A DNA stretch of 64,000 bases from Litoreibacter halocynthiae (GCF_004365635.1 NZ_SOBH01000001.1:992001-1056000); one strand, 5' to 3'. Shown: positions 26,116 to 35,469, numbered from the stretch's first letter. Translations and numbers: made by a program. The notes: a model not told the origin generated them from the letters alone.

Positions 26116-27161
26116 CGCAGGTTCCGGGCCAAAGGCTCTTGGCGCGGGGTTCGGTTGGCCAGATGGCGGGCGATTAACCTGCGCGCACGCGGGCCTTCAA
26201 GCACCGTTCGGGCAGGGCGCATCGGGTCTGGAGGCAGGCCCGACGCGGCCAAAATTCTACGGGTTTGCGCGCCCGTAAGCAGGCTTTCAACCGCAGCGCC
26301 ATTCGCTAGTATAATTTCATGGCGATCAAACAGAAGATGCGTGTAGCTGACCGGCAGGAATGGCAATTGCTGCGTGATCCCGTCCAAGCCGATCAGATGC
26401 TTTGCGGCAATTAGCACGTCGCTGTCGCCCAGCATGTTTTTTGCCACGCGGGTGGTGAGCAGAACGCGGTGTTGCGGCGAGACAAACAACGTCCGGCGCG
26501 GGATGCCCTGGCACAGAGCGCCTTTGGCAATCCGCACTGGCGCATTATGGTCTGGGCGTAAGAGCGCGCGTCGCATGATATTGCGCACCGGTTGAAACCC
26601 GCGGTCTAGCGTCCATATTTTGTCCTCGGGCTGGATATTCTCGACGCGAACGGGGCCTTGCGCGCCATGTATAGCCGTCCCTGCGGCAAAGCATACAACG
26701 CTGGTGCCGGACACGCCTTGCTCTGAATAATAGCTTCCATAATTGCTGGCCTTGAGCGATGTCAGTTCAACTGACTGGATAGCTTTGGCGTCAAGGTCGG
26801 TCCGGTTATACAGATCGGCCACAAAGACGTCGCCTGCTTGTGTTTGGATGACAACCAGTTCGATGACCATTTGTGTGCCATCCCCAAGGGTGACGATGGC
26901 ATTATATTCAGACGTGCTGTCGACCCATTGCGTGGTCGTCCCGTTTCCGACGTCGTAACCTACGTAATCATTTGGGTTGCCCGCCTCGTCGTCATTGATC
27001 AAGCCATCGTTGTTCCCATCCACTTGGGTCAGGGTCGTAATGACCAGATCGTCATGGACACCAAGGACAAGGTTGGGGTTCTCGGTATCCCAATCGCCTT
27101 CATTGGTATCCATGTCGGCAAAATTGCCGATATATATGAAATCCGACGTGGTTGTCGTCAT
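26091..27161 (-). CDS. Hint-domain protein
   Basis: A 356-residue protein of the Hint_2 type that is common in Rhodobacteraceae. The N-terminal part (1–150) is acidic and holds a canonical 12-residue EF-hand loop at 48–59 ([12 protein letters not shown]), so it probably binds calcium. The Hint core starts at Cys157 ([12 protein letters not shown]), continues with [26 protein letters not shown] and VSPQHRVLL, and ends near [15 protein letters not shown]. The C-terminal 60 residues are arginine-rich. No signal peptide; such proteins are often secreted by type I systems, but no such genes are here. ATG 27161 chosen. Inverted within the pyrH–frr block and overlapping pyrH by 25 bases. Function unknown. 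Confidence 0.85.
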   Translation of the reverse strand: MTTTTSDFIYIGNFADMDTNEGDWDTENPNLVLGVHDDLVITTLTQVDGNNDGLINDDEAGNPNDYVGYDVGNGTTTQWVDSTSEYNAIVTLGDGTQMVIELVVIQTQAGDVFVADLYNRTDLDAKAIQSVELTSLKASNYGSYYSEQGVSGTSVVCFAAGTAIHGAQGPVRVENIQPEDKIWTLDRGFQPVRNIMRRALLRPDHNAPVRIAKGALCQGIPRRTLFVSPQHRVLLTTRVAKNMLGDSDVLIAAKHLIGLDGITQQLPFLPVSYTHLLFDRHEIILANGAAVESLLTGAQTRRILAASGLPPDPMRPARTVLEGPRARRLIARHLANRTPRQEPLARNLRQESFTIV

Positions 27162-27350
27162 GGCATGTTTGCACCCTTCCTTGAGGGTGTGAGTCTGCGG
27201 CCCGAACCTTAATGTGGCATGACATACCAAAACATAATGCGCGACAACTGATGAAAATTGTTGTCAATTGAAGGCTCCGTCGGGGTCTGGTCTTGGCGCG
27301 AGGCATCGTCTACACAAGCAGACAAAGCAAACTCAAAGACGAGACCGATT

Positions 27351-27914
27351 ATGTCCGAAGATTTCATGCTAGACACCGACGATATTCAGCGCCGCATGGA
27401 TGGCGCCATGGCCAGCTTGCGCACCGAGTTCGGCTCGCTGCGCACAGGCCGGGCCTCCGGCTCAATGCTGGAACCGGTGATGGTCGATGCCTACGGCTCC
27501 ATGACCCCGATCAACCAAGTGGGCACGGTGAACGTGCCGGAGCCGCGGATGGTGACGATCAACGTGTGGGACAAAGGGCTCGTCGGAAAAGTGGAAAAAG
27601 CCATTCGGGAGAGTGGCTTAGGGATCAATCCTCAACTAAACGGCACGATCATTATGCTGCCGATCCCCGAATTGAACGAAGAGCGCCGTCGCGAATTGAC
27701 GAAAGTGGCGGGGCAATATGCCGAGCATGCCCGTGTGGCGATCCGCAACATTCGCCGCGATGCGATGGACCAGATCAAAAAGGCCAAGGCTGACGGAATG
27801 GGCGAGGATGACCAGAAATTCTGGGAGTCCGCGGTTCAGGACATGATCGACGCGCAGATCAAGCTGGTGGATCAGGCGCTTGAGAACAAGCAAGAAGAGA
27901 TCATGCAGGTTTAG
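27351..27914 (+). CDS. frr: ribosome recycling factor
   Basis: Splits post-termination ribosomes together with EF-G. 187 residues; the frame is open further upstream to 27258, but ATG 27351 gives the standard N-terminus. Recognised by [44 protein letters not shown], and the C-terminal [33 protein letters not shown]. Must have its own promoter in the 190 bp upstream because the Hint gene lies between it and pyrH. A terminator follows. Confidence 0.97.
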   Translation: MSEDFMLDTDDIQRRMDGAMASLRTEFGSLRTGRASGSMLEPVMVDAYGSMTPINQVGTVNVPEPRMVTINVWDKGLVGKVEKAIRESGLGINPQLNGTIIMLPIPELNEERRRELTKVAGQYAEHARVAIRNIRRDAMDQIKKAKADGMGEDDQKFWESAVQDMIDAQIKLVDQALENKQEEIMQV

Positions 27915-27926
27915 ATGTGAAATTTC

Positions 27927-27962
27927 CCGCAACGGATCGACTGACACGTGCGGGCTTTTTTG
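27927..27962 (+). terminator. rho-independent terminator after frr
   Basis: Stem CCCGCA (27927–27932) / TGCGGG (27950–27955), 17-base loop, then CTTTTTT. The stem is short and the loop large, so it may leak into uppS, which starts 38 bp later. Confidence 0.65.
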
Positions 27963-28000
27963 ATAAAGAAGATTAACGAATAATAAATTGAGGTAACGAA

Positions 28001-28726
28001 ATGAGCGCTGTGGATATCAATCCGAATGGGCCCAAACATGTTGCCATCATTATGGATGGCAACGGCAGATGGGCGACGCAGCGCAACCGGCCCCGACTGT
28101 TCGGCCACCAAGCGGGTGCGAAACGCGTGCGTCAGGCAGTGGAGACCTGCCCAGAACTGGGCGTCAAGTATCTGACAATGTTCGCATTTTCGACCGAAAA
28201 CTGGAAGCGCACCCAATCCGAAGTGTCGGGTTTGATGGCGCTGTTCCGGCGTTATATCCAGCGCGAGGCCAATTATCTGCACCGCCTCGGCACCCGCGTG
28301 CGATTCATCGGGGACCGCGAAAAGCTGGACAAGAAGCTTCAGGCGTTGATGGATTACCTCGAAAAACTGACCGAAAAGAACGACACGACGCACCTGACGA
28401 TTGCGCTGAACTACGGCGCGCGGGACGAGGTGACCCGTGCCACGCAGCGTTTGGCTGTGGAGATCGCGGAAAAGCGCCTATTGCCAGAGCAGGTTAATTC
28501 CGAGGTGCTGGCTTCCTTCCTTGATACCTATGTTTTGCCGGATCCTGATCTGGTGATCCGCACCTCCGGCGAGGCACGGATTTCCAACTTTCTGCTATGG
28601 CAATCGGCCTATGCCGAGTATGAATTTATCGACACGCACTGGCCGGATTTCACGCCGGAGGTGTTCACCAGCGTCGTGGCCCGCTATGGCAGTCGTGACC
28701 GTCGCTTTGGCGCAGTGAAGGCTTGA
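28001..28726 (+). CDS. uppS: undecaprenyl diphosphate synthase
   Basis: Makes the C55 lipid carrier for peptidoglycan and LPS by cis-adding isopentenyl units to farnesyl diphosphate. 241 residues. Motifs: HVAIIMDGNGRWA (catalytic Asp), GHQAGAKRVRQAVETC, LTMFAFSTENWKR, LNYGARDEVTRA and DLVIRTSGEARISNFLLWQSAYAEYEF. Followed by cdsA after 32 bp. Confidence 0.97.
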   Translation: MSAVDINPNGPKHVAIIMDGNGRWATQRNRPRLFGHQAGAKRVRQAVETCPELGVKYLTMFAFSTENWKRTQSEVSGLMALFRRYIQREANYLHRLGTRVRFIGDREKLDKKLQALMDYLEKLTEKNDTTHLTIALNYGARDEVTRATQRLAVEIAEKRLLPEQVNSEVLASFLDTYVLPDPDLVIRTSGEARISNFLLWQSAYAEYEFIDTHWPDFTPEVFTSVVARYGSRDRRFGAVKA

Positions 28727-28758
28727 AGGCCGTTCGCCTGCAATTCTAGGGAGGCGAC

Positions 28759-29553
28759 ATGAGCGCATCATCTGAAAAATTTTCTGATCTGGCGGCCCGC
28801 ATGAGTTCGGCCGCTGTCATGGCCGTTGTCGGGATCGGTGCCGTCTGGGCAGGTGGCTTCTGGTTTATGGCGCTGCTGACACTCGTGTGCGGGGCATTGG
28901 TTTGGGAACTGGTCCGCATGCTGGGGGCAGGGCAAAACCGCGCCTTGACCATGGGGGCGCTGGCGGCCGGATCGTTCCTGGCGGTGAGTTTGCTGCCACC
29001 GGGCCTTGGACTGCCGTTCATTCTGGTCCCTGCAATGGCAGGCATCGCGTTGCTGTCCAGTAACCGGACGCTCTACATGGTGTTTGCTGCGTTGATTGTG
29101 ATTTCGTGCTACGGGCTTGCGATCCTCCGCGTTGATTTCGGCTTTGTCTGGATGCTTTGGCTGGCCTTGGTGGTCATCGCCACCGACGTGCTGGGCTATT
29201 TCGCGGGGCGGATATTCGGCGGCCCGAAGTTCTGGCCGCGTGTCAGCCCCAAAAAAACATGGTCCGGCACCGTAGCGGGCTGGGTTGCGGCAGCGCTGGT
29301 AGGCGCGGCATTTATGACAGTCCCCGGGGTGGGGCTTGAGATATTGGGCATATCTGTTGCTATCTCCATGGCGTCGCAGATGGGAGACATCGCCGAAAGC
29401 GCCGTAAAGCGGAAGATGGGCGTGAAAGATTCGTCGAACCTGATCCCCGGTCATGGCGGCGTGTTCGACCGCTTTGACGGAATGCTGGGCGCGTCGGTAT
29501 TCTTGCTGCTGATCGAGCAAGTCGTTGATTTTCCACCGGCATTGATTGGCTGA
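28759..29553 (+). CDS. cdsA: phosphatidate cytidylyltransferase
   Basis: Makes CDP-diacylglycerol from phosphatidate and CTP; inner-membrane protein with about six hydrophobic helices. 264 residues. The C-terminal family signature is present: VSPKKTWSGTVAGW, then SQMGDIAESAVKRKMGVKDSSNLIPGHGGVFDRFDGMLGA. Its stop codon overlaps the dxr start by one base (TGATG). Confidence 0.96.
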   Translation: MSASSEKFSDLAARMSSAAVMAVVGIGAVWAGGFWFMALLTLVCGALVWELVRMLGAGQNRALTMGALAAGSFLAVSLLPPGLGLPFILVPAMAGIALLSSNRTLYMVFAALIVISCYGLAILRVDFGFVWMLWLALVVIATDVLGYFAGRIFGGPKFWPRVSPKKTWSGTVAGWVAAALVGAAFMTVPGVGLEILGISVAISMASQMGDIAESAVKRKMGVKDSSNLIPGHGGVFDRFDGMLGASVFLLLIEQVVDFPPALIG

Positions 29554-30728
29554 TGCGCAAAGTCACGATCTTTGGCTCCACCGGCTCGATCGGGGAAAAC
29601 ACGGTCGATCTGATCGCGCGTGCACCTGAGTTGTATGATGTAGTGGCATTGACGGGCGGGCGGAATGTGGCGCGTTTGGCAGAGCAGGCGATTTCGCTCA
29701 ACGCCGATCTTGCCGTGACGGCGTTTGACGACTGCTATGACGATCTGAAGGCCGCTCTTTCCGGAACAGGGATCGAAGTTGCCGCAGGTGAAGCTGCCGT
29801 GGCTGAGGCGGCGGACCGGAAGGCGGACTGGTTCATGTCGGCCATCGTCGGGGCCGCCGGTCTGGTGCCGGGGCTTCGCGCCTTGCGTCATGGCACGATT
29901 CTGGCTTTGGCCAATAAGGAATCCCTTGTCACAGCGGGGCCATATCTGATGGCCGAGGCGCGGAAACACGGGGCGACCATTCTGCCCGTGGACAGCGAAC
30001 ACTCCGCCGTTTTTCAAGCCCTTGTCGGGGAGGATATGAAAGCGGTCGAGCGCATCATCATCACGGCCTCCGGTGGTGCATTTCGCGATTGGCCCCTCCA
30101 AGCGTTGGAGAAGGCGACCTTGGCGGAAGCCTCCGCGCATCCGAACTGGGATATGGGGCAGCGTATCACCATCGACAGCGCGTCGATGTTTAACAAAGCG
30201 ATGGAACTTATTGAGACAAAAGAGTTCTTTGGTGTCGATACGGACAAGATCGAGGCCGTCGTGCATCCTGAAAGTCTGATCCATGCGCTGGTTGGTTTCA
30301 AAGACGGGGCGCTGATGGCGCATCTTGGACCGCCCGATATGCGCCATGCCATCGGTTATGCGCTGCACTGGCCGGATCGCGGGCATGTCCCTGTCGCACG
30401 GTTAGATCTGGCGCAGATCGGAAGCCTGAATTTCAGACCCGCCGAAGAAGACAGATATCCCGCGCTGCGCATTGCGCGCGATGTGATGCAAACGGGCGGG
30501 CTGTCCGGGGCTGCCTTCAACGCGTCCAAAGAGGCCGCATTGGACGCGTTTATTGCGGGCCAGATCGGATTTCAGGATATGGCGCGGCTTGTTGACAAAG
30601 TTTTGAACCGTTTGCAGCAGCGTAATGGTCTTAGTTGCGACATACTCACCCTTGATAAGGTGCTTGCCACAGACCATTTGGCACGCAAGACCACACAAGA
30701 CATGATGCAAGACGCAACGGTGCGCTAG
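29553..30728 (+). CDS. dxr: 1-deoxy-D-xylulose-5-phosphate reductoisomerase
   Basis: Second step of the non-mevalonate isoprenoid pathway; NADPH-dependent, and target of fosmidomycin. 391 residues. Dinucleotide-binding FGSTGSIGENTVDLI at the start, LALANKESLVTAG, PVDSEHSAVFQAL, ITASGGAFRDWP, MGQRITIDSASMFNKAMELIE, and the flexible-loop HPESLIHALV. Starts inside the cdsA stop codon, so translation is coupled. Confidence 0.97.
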   Translation: MRKVTIFGSTGSIGENTVDLIARAPELYDVVALTGGRNVARLAEQAISLNADLAVTAFDDCYDDLKAALSGTGIEVAAGEAAVAEAADRKADWFMSAIVGAAGLVPGLRALRHGTILALANKESLVTAGPYLMAEARKHGATILPVDSEHSAVFQALVGEDMKAVERIIITASGGAFRDWPLQALEKATLAEASAHPNWDMGQRITIDSASMFNKAMELIETKEFFGVDTDKIEAVVHPESLIHALVGFKDGALMAHLGPPDMRHAIGYALHWPDRGHVPVARLDLAQIGSLNFRPAEEDRYPALRIARDVMQTGGLSGAAFNASKEAALDAFIAGQIGFQDMARLVDKVLNRLQQRNGLSCDILTLDKVLATDHLARKTTQDMMQDATVR

Positions 30729-30760
30729 ACACCGGATAACGAGACGCGAAAGGGCGGTTT

Positions 30761-32095
30761 ATGGATATTTTGGGGATGCTTCCCTCGTTTGGCGGCTTTT
30801 TCGGCGCGTTGGTCGCCTTTGTCGTGGCGCTGAGCGTGATCGTGGCGATTCACGAATACGGCCACTACATCGTGGGCCGCTGGTGCGGCATTCATGCAGA
30901 AGTGTTCTCGTTGGGTTTTGGTCCAGTGCTGTTTTCGGGCGTCGACAAACGCGGCACCCGTTGGCAGGTCGCGGCGTTGCCGTTTGGCGGATATGTCAAA
31001 TTTCTGGGAGATTCCGACGCGGCATCCGGCAAGGATGGCGAAGCGATTACCGGTCTGAGCGAGACCGAGCGGAAACGTACCATGCACGGGGCCGACCTGT
31101 GGCGACGTGCGGCGACCGTGGCTGCGGGCCCTGTCTTCAACTTTATTCTGTCCATTCTGGTGTTTGCAGGCATATTCCTGTTTTCAGGCACGACTACGGA
31201 TGAAGCCGTCATCGGCAAACTCAAACCGCTGCCCGGTGAGATCGAGCTGTTCCAAGAAGGTGACCGAATCTTACGTATCGGCGACGCCGAAATCACGGAT
31301 TTGGAAGGCTTCTACCTTGCGGCCCGTGACGCAGCACCGGCGCCGACGGTTTCCTATGAAGTCGAGCGCGACGGGCAAGTAGTAAGCTTTGACAGCGTAT
31401 TCCCGTTCCCGCCGGTCATTGACCAGTTGCAGCCGAAATCGGCCGCGATGGACGGTGGTCTGGAAGTGGGCGATGTCATCCAATCAGTTAACGGCACTCC
31501 CGTTTTCGCATTGAGCGAAGTGCAAGTTGCGGCCCAAAGCAACGAAGACAAGCCATTGGAGTTACTGGTTTGGCGCAATGGGGAAGTGCTGGAGAAAACA
31601 CTGACACCGCGCCAACGTGATTTGCCCACGGCTGACGGATTCGAGACGCGTTGGCTGATCGGCTTCTCGGGCGGTGCATTCTTCGAGCCGACCCGACAAA
31701 CGCTTGGGGCAGGGGACGCGCTCTGGGGTGGTGTACGCCAGACGTGGTTCATCGCGCAATCGAGCCTGTCGGGCATGTGGCATATGATTACGGGGGCGAT
31801 AAGTTCGTGTAATATCCAAGGCCCGATTGGCATCGCACAAACCTCCGGTGATATGGCCTCGCAGGGTGCGGCCGAGTTCATCTGGTTTATCGCGGTTTTG
31901 TCCACCGCGGTCGGATTGCTTAACCTTTTCCCAATACCTGTGCTGGATGGTGGGCATCTGGTGTTTCACGCCTATGAGGCCGTTGTCGGGCGTCCGCCAA
32001 GCGACAAAGCGCTGAACGCGATGATGATGGGCGGGCTGGTTTTGCTGCTGTCTTTGATGGTGTTTGCCTTAACAAATGACTTCTTTTGCGCGTGA
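30761..32095 (+). CDS. rseP: RIP metalloprotease RseP (site-2 protease)
   Basis: Intramembrane zinc protease of the M50 family that cleaves membrane anti-sigma factors and remnant signal peptides. 444 residues. Zinc motif HEYGH at 31–35 in the first helix; PDZ region in the middle (about 200–290; LEVGDVIQSVNGTPVF); third zinc ligand Asp396 in NLFPIPVLDGGHL. Starts 32 bp after dxr. A small membrane-protein gene and bamA follow. Confidence 0.95.
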   Translation: MDILGMLPSFGGFFGALVAFVVALSVIVAIHEYGHYIVGRWCGIHAEVFSLGFGPVLFSGVDKRGTRWQVAALPFGGYVKFLGDSDAASGKDGEAITGLSETERKRTMHGADLWRRAATVAAGPVFNFILSILVFAGIFLFSGTTTDEAVIGKLKPLPGEIELFQEGDRILRIGDAEITDLEGFYLAARDAAPAPTVSYEVERDGQVVSFDSVFPFPPVIDQLQPKSAAMDGGLEVGDVIQSVNGTPVFALSEVQVAAQSNEDKPLELLVWRNGEVLEKTLTPRQRDLPTADGFETRWLIGFSGGAFFEPTRQTLGAGDALWGGVRQTWFIAQSSLSGMWHMITGAISSCNIQGPIGIAQTSGDMASQGAAEFIWFIAVLSTAVGLLNLFPIPVLDGGHLVFHAYEAVVGRPPSDKALNAMMMGGLVLLLSLMVFALTNDFFCA

Positions 32096-32131
32096 AGCTG
32101 CCGTATTTGCGCCACATTTGAAGATCAAAAA

Positions 32132-32159
32132 GGGTCCGTATTCGTGAGGGAACGGACCC
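32132..32159 (+). promoter_or_regulatory. hairpin presenting a ribosome-binding site in its loop
   Basis: Perfect 8-bp arms GGGTCCGT (32132–32139) and ACGGACCC (32152–32159) enclose a 12-base loop whose last six bases are GAGGGA, the best Shine–Dalgarno for the ATG at 32160. The right arm ends exactly at the base before the start codon. No T run follows, so it is not a terminator. I infer a translational control or RNA-protein binding site. Confidence 0.55.
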
Positions 32160-32285
32160 ATGCAACACATTCAAAGCAGCTATCAAGGCCTGAGCCTTTT
32201 GATCAGCCTCAATTGGGACCGCCTGCTATGGCCGGTTGCCATCGTCGCAGCACTTGCAACAGCGGGACTGCTCGCCGGACTTTGA
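32160..32285 (+). CDS. 41-residue single-span membrane microprotein
   Basis: Small open frame not usually called by gene finders. It encodes 41 residues: a polar head with QGLSLLISLNWDRLLW, then a hydrophobic span of about 17 residues rich in Ala, Leu and Val, ending at Leu41. GAGGGA lies eight bases before the ATG, within the loop of a perfect hairpin. A strong rho-independent terminator follows 30 bp after the stop, and bamA has its own promoter after that, so this gene has its own transcription boundaries. I recognise no named family. Its place between rseP and bamA suggests an envelope role, but this is only context. Confidence 0.6.
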   Translation: MQHIQSSYQGLSLLISLNWDRLLWPVAIVAALATAGLLAGL

Positions 32286-32315
32286 TCCGCTGAAATATCT
32301 GTAACAAACCGAGAT

Positions 32316-32346
32316 AAAAGACGCCTGTTTTCAGCGCGTCTTTTTT
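32316..32346 (+). terminator. rho-independent terminator after the microprotein gene
   Basis: Stem AAAAGACGC (32316–32324) / GCGTCTTTT (32336–32344), 11-base loop, six Ts. It separates the rseP/microprotein transcript from bamA. Confidence 0.85.
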
Positions 32347-32356
32347 GGGCTTCGTT

Positions 32357-32385
32357 TTGACAAGTGTGCAGACTCGGGCTAGACC
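32357..32385 (+). promoter_or_regulatory. putative sigma-70 promoter of bamA
   Basis: TTGACA (32357–32362), 17-base spacer, TAGACC (32380–32385), predicting a start near 32392 and a leader of about 33 bases. It lies directly after the terminator above. The hexamers resemble those proposed for lexA and the second small RNA in this window (TTGAC-, TAGA--). Confidence 0.55.
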
Positions 32386-32424
32386 GAACACACAATATAG
32401 AGTGTCAGAGCGGGACCCAAACAC

Positions 32425-34776
32425 ATGAAGATCGCAAAAGCGACGCAGAACGCACGTCAATTCATTCAAATTCAGTGCGTTAGGGCTGCTCTGTCCGGGC
32501 TCGCCATTGCCGCTGTCAGCAGCGCGGTGCCTTTGACGCCAGCATTTGCACAGAGTTTTCCGATTTCCTCGATTCAGATCGACGGCAATCAGCGCATCGA
32601 AGATGCAACGATTCTGAGCTACTTGCGTTTGGAACGCGGCAAAAGCGCCACTGCGGGCCAGCTCAATGATGCGATCCAGCGTCTGCAACGGTCCGGACTG
32701 TTCGAAACAGTGGATGTGGTTCCGGTCGGGAACCGCTTGGTCGTGACGGTTTCTGAATATCCGACAATCAACCGCGTGAACATTGAAGGCAACAAGCGTC
32801 TCAAGGACGCAGACCTCATGCCGCTGCTGAAATCCCAGTCGCGCAGGGTCTATAGCCCAGCCACGGCAGAGGCCGATGCCGCGTTGCTGGCCGAAGGCTA
32901 TAGCCAGGCCGGGCGTATTGCTGCGACAGTGACGCCGCGGATTATTCCGCGCTCCAACAACCGTGTCGATCTGGTGTTCGAAGTCGCCGAAGGGGACGTC
33001 GTTGAGGTCGAGCGTATCAGCTTTATCGGCAACCGCGCGTATTCGGACCGCCGCTTGCGTCGGGTGATCGAATCCAAGCAGGCAGGTTTTCTGCGCTCGA
33101 TCATCCAGTCGGACACGTTTGTGGGGGATCGCATCGCGTTTGACCGCCAGCTGCTTCGGGATTTCTACCTGTCGCGCGGCTATGTGGATTTTCAGGTTCT
33201 ATCCTCAACGCCGGAGCTGACGCGCCAGCGTGACGGGTATTTCGTGAGCTTCAAGGTCAGGGAAGGCCAGCAATTCAAAGTCGGGCGGGTGACCACCTAT
33301 TCCGATTTGCCAGAAATTGACGCCGACGAATATCACAAGGTCGCCCGTCTGAAAGACGGCGAGGTGTACTCTCCGGCAAAAATTGAAAACACGATCACCC
33401 GCATGGAGCGTCTTGCGCTGCGGCAGGGGCTGAACTTCGTCCGCGTCGAGCCGCGTATCACCCGCAATGATGCCGACGTCACTCTGGATGTAGAATTCGC
33501 GCTGATCCGCGGATCGCGGGTTTTCGTCGAGCGTATCGACATCGAGGGCAACGCGACGACGTTGGACCGCGTTGTCCGCCGTCAGTTCAAAACGGTTGAG
33601 GGCGACCCCTTCAACCCACGCGAGATCCGCGATGCAGCTGAACGCATTCGCGCCTTGGGATATTTCTCGACGGCGGATGTGAACACACGTCAAGGCAGCG
33701 GGCCGGAGCAGGTTGTCGTTGACGTTGATGTCGAAGAAACCACGACAGGGTCGTTGGGTTTCGGGGTCAGCTACGGTGCCGATGCGGGCGCGTCGTTGAG
33801 CGTGAACTTCAAAGAGAGAAACTTCCTCGGACGCGGACAAACCCTTTCGTTCTCGTTCGATACCGGGTCTGACAACAAGAATACGTCGATAGACTTTATC
33901 GAGCCTGCATTCTTAGGGCGCGATCTATCACTTGGTCTGAACGCCTATTACCGCACCACGGATAGCCAATACGCGGATTACGATACGCAAAATGTCGGGT
34001 TTGAGCCCAGCATCGAATTCCCCGTTTCCGAAAACGGTCGTTTGCGTCTGAGCTACCGGATTTCGAAGGACTCGATTAAAAACGTCAACGCCACGACCTC
34101 TAACATCATTCGTCGTGACGAAGGCTCTGCGTTCACATCTGCACTTGGTGTTCTTTATTCCTACGACACGCGTCGCACGGGGCTGAACCCGAATGGCGGG
34201 GTTTTGTTGCGGTTCGGGCAACAAATCGCTGGCGTTGGTGGCGGTTTGAAGTACCTGCAAACCACCGGTTTGGTTTCTGCGGAAACCAAGGTTGCCCGCG
34301 AGGAAGTAACGCTGCGTGCGCAGTTCGAGTTCGGGGCCAATACGCGCCTGACTGGCAACAGCCGCATCACTGAGCGATTTTTCCTCGGGTCCAGCAAATT
34401 GCGTGGGTTTGATGGGGCAGGTGTAGGACCTCGGGACCTTACGAGTGCCAATCAGGATGCACTGGGTGGGAATTACTTCGCAGTCGCGCGCTTGGAAGCC
34501 GATTTCCCGCTGGGCTTGCCGGAAGAGTACGGCATCCGCGGCGGCGTGTTCTTTGACGTCGGCTCGCTTTGGGGGCTGGATGACACCAACACCGGAACGA
34601 ATGCCGTTCCCGGGGCGGCTGTCGACGATGGTTTCAAAATCCGCTCGGTCATTGGTGTATCCTTGCTTTGGGATACACAGATTGGGCCGCTGCGCTTTAA
34701 CTTCTCCAAGGCGTTGGTCAAGGAAGACTACGACAAAGAGCGGTCGTTCGATCTAACTGTCTCCACGAAGTTCTGA
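32425..34776 (+). CDS. bamA: outer-membrane protein assembly factor BamA
   Basis: Central component of the Bam complex that folds beta-barrel proteins into the outer membrane. 783 residues. Sec signal peptide with cleavage after PAFA near residue 41; five POTRA domains (about 45–420), each opening with a pattern such as SIQIDGNQRIEDATIL; and a 16-strand C-terminal barrel. The barrel lid-lock motif appears as KLRGFDGAGVGP and the protein ends in Phe (STKF), the barrel targeting signal. The N-terminal positively charged stretch is longer than average. ompH starts 2 bp later. Confidence 0.97.
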   Translation: MKIAKATQNARQFIQIQCVRAALSGLAIAAVSSAVPLTPAFAQSFPISSIQIDGNQRIEDATILSYLRLERGKSATAGQLNDAIQRLQRSGLFETVDVVPVGNRLVVTVSEYPTINRVNIEGNKRLKDADLMPLLKSQSRRVYSPATAEADAALLAEGYSQAGRIAATVTPRIIPRSNNRVDLVFEVAEGDVVEVERISFIGNRAYSDRRLRRVIESKQAGFLRSIIQSDTFVGDRIAFDRQLLRDFYLSRGYVDFQVLSSTPELTRQRDGYFVSFKVREGQQFKVGRVTTYSDLPEIDADEYHKVARLKDGEVYSPAKIENTITRMERLALRQGLNFVRVEPRITRNDADVTLDVEFALIRGSRVFVERIDIEGNATTLDRVVRRQFKTVEGDPFNPREIRDAAERIRALGYFSTADVNTRQGSGPEQVVVDVDVEETTTGSLGFGVSYGADAGASLSVNFKERNFLGRGQTLSFSFDTGSDNKNTSIDFIEPAFLGRDLSLGLNAYYRTTDSQYADYDTQNVGFEPSIEFPVSENGRLRLSYRISKDSIKNVNATTSNIIRRDEGSAFTSALGVLYSYDTRRTGLNPNGGVLLRFGQQIAGVGGGLKYLQTTGLVSAETKVAREEVTLRAQFEFGANTRLTGNSRITERFFLGSSKLRGFDGAGVGPRDLTSANQDALGGNYFAVARLEADFPLGLPEEYGIRGGVFFDVGSLWGLDDTNTGTNAVPGAAVDDGFKIRSVIGVSLLWDTQIGPLRFNFSKALVKEDYDKERSFDLTVSTKF

Positions 34777-34778
34777 TT

Positions 34779-35402
34779 ATGGCCCTGCGGCGTGCACTAA
34801 GCGCGTGTGTGGTGGCGCTTTGCGCTGCCACCCCGATTGCGGCGCAGGGCATTCAGCCTAGTCCGGTCCTCACCCTCGATCAGGACCGCGTCTATGCGGC
34901 GTCGGCCTTTGGACAACGTGTGCAGGAGGACCTGCAAAAGCAGTCCACCGATCTGTCGCAGGAGAACCGCAAGATCGAGGCTGCGCTGGAAGAAGAAGAG
35001 CGTCGTTTAACGGTCGAGCGCGAAGGGATGTCTGCCGAAGAATTCCAGAAGCTGGCGACTGATTTCGACGAACGTGTCACCGGTATCCGCCGTGCTCAGG
35101 CTGCAAAAACCGAGAGCATCCGGCGACAAGCCGAGGCTGAACGCGTCCGCTTTTTCGAGGCGGCGTTTCCGGTCTTGTTGGAACTGGTCGAGGAAACAGG
35201 CGCGGTTGCAATTCTCAACAACACAGCGGTTATATTTTCGGTGCGCCAGATCGACATCACGGATGCTGCTATCGAGCGGATCGACGCGGCAATCGGCGCA
35301 TCACCAAGACCGGTTGACCCAGGTCCACTGCCATTGCCGCGCCCAAATCCTGAAGGCGCAGAAACGACTGACGACACTGACAATAGCTCCACAGATAACT
35401 AA
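34779..35402 (+). CDS. OmpH/Skp-family periplasmic chaperone
   Basis: A 207-residue chaperone that holds unfolded outer-membrane proteins in the periplasm. Signal peptide about 1–23 (LSACVVALCAATPIAAQG). The middle is a long amphipathic coiled coil (about 45–130; SQENRKIEAALEEEERRLTVEREGMSAEEFQ), the tentacles of the Skp trimer. A low-complexity Pro/Asp/Thr-rich tail (about 170–207) extends past the fold. Lies directly after bamA, its standard position; the gene expected next, lpxD, is absent. Confidence 0.93.
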   Translation: MALRRALSACVVALCAATPIAAQGIQPSPVLTLDQDRVYAASAFGQRVQEDLQKQSTDLSQENRKIEAALEEEERRLTVEREGMSAEEFQKLATDFDERVTGIRRAQAAKTESIRRQAEAERVRFFEAAFPVLLELVEETGAVAILNNTAVIFSVRQIDITDAAIERIDAAIGASPRPVDPGPLPLPRPNPEGAETTDDTDNSSTDN

Positions 35403-35469
35403 CCTACCAAACTTGTGCCGCGCGTAGGCTGGTGCTACCCAAATGAGCTAAAGGCCAAAGGATATATCC

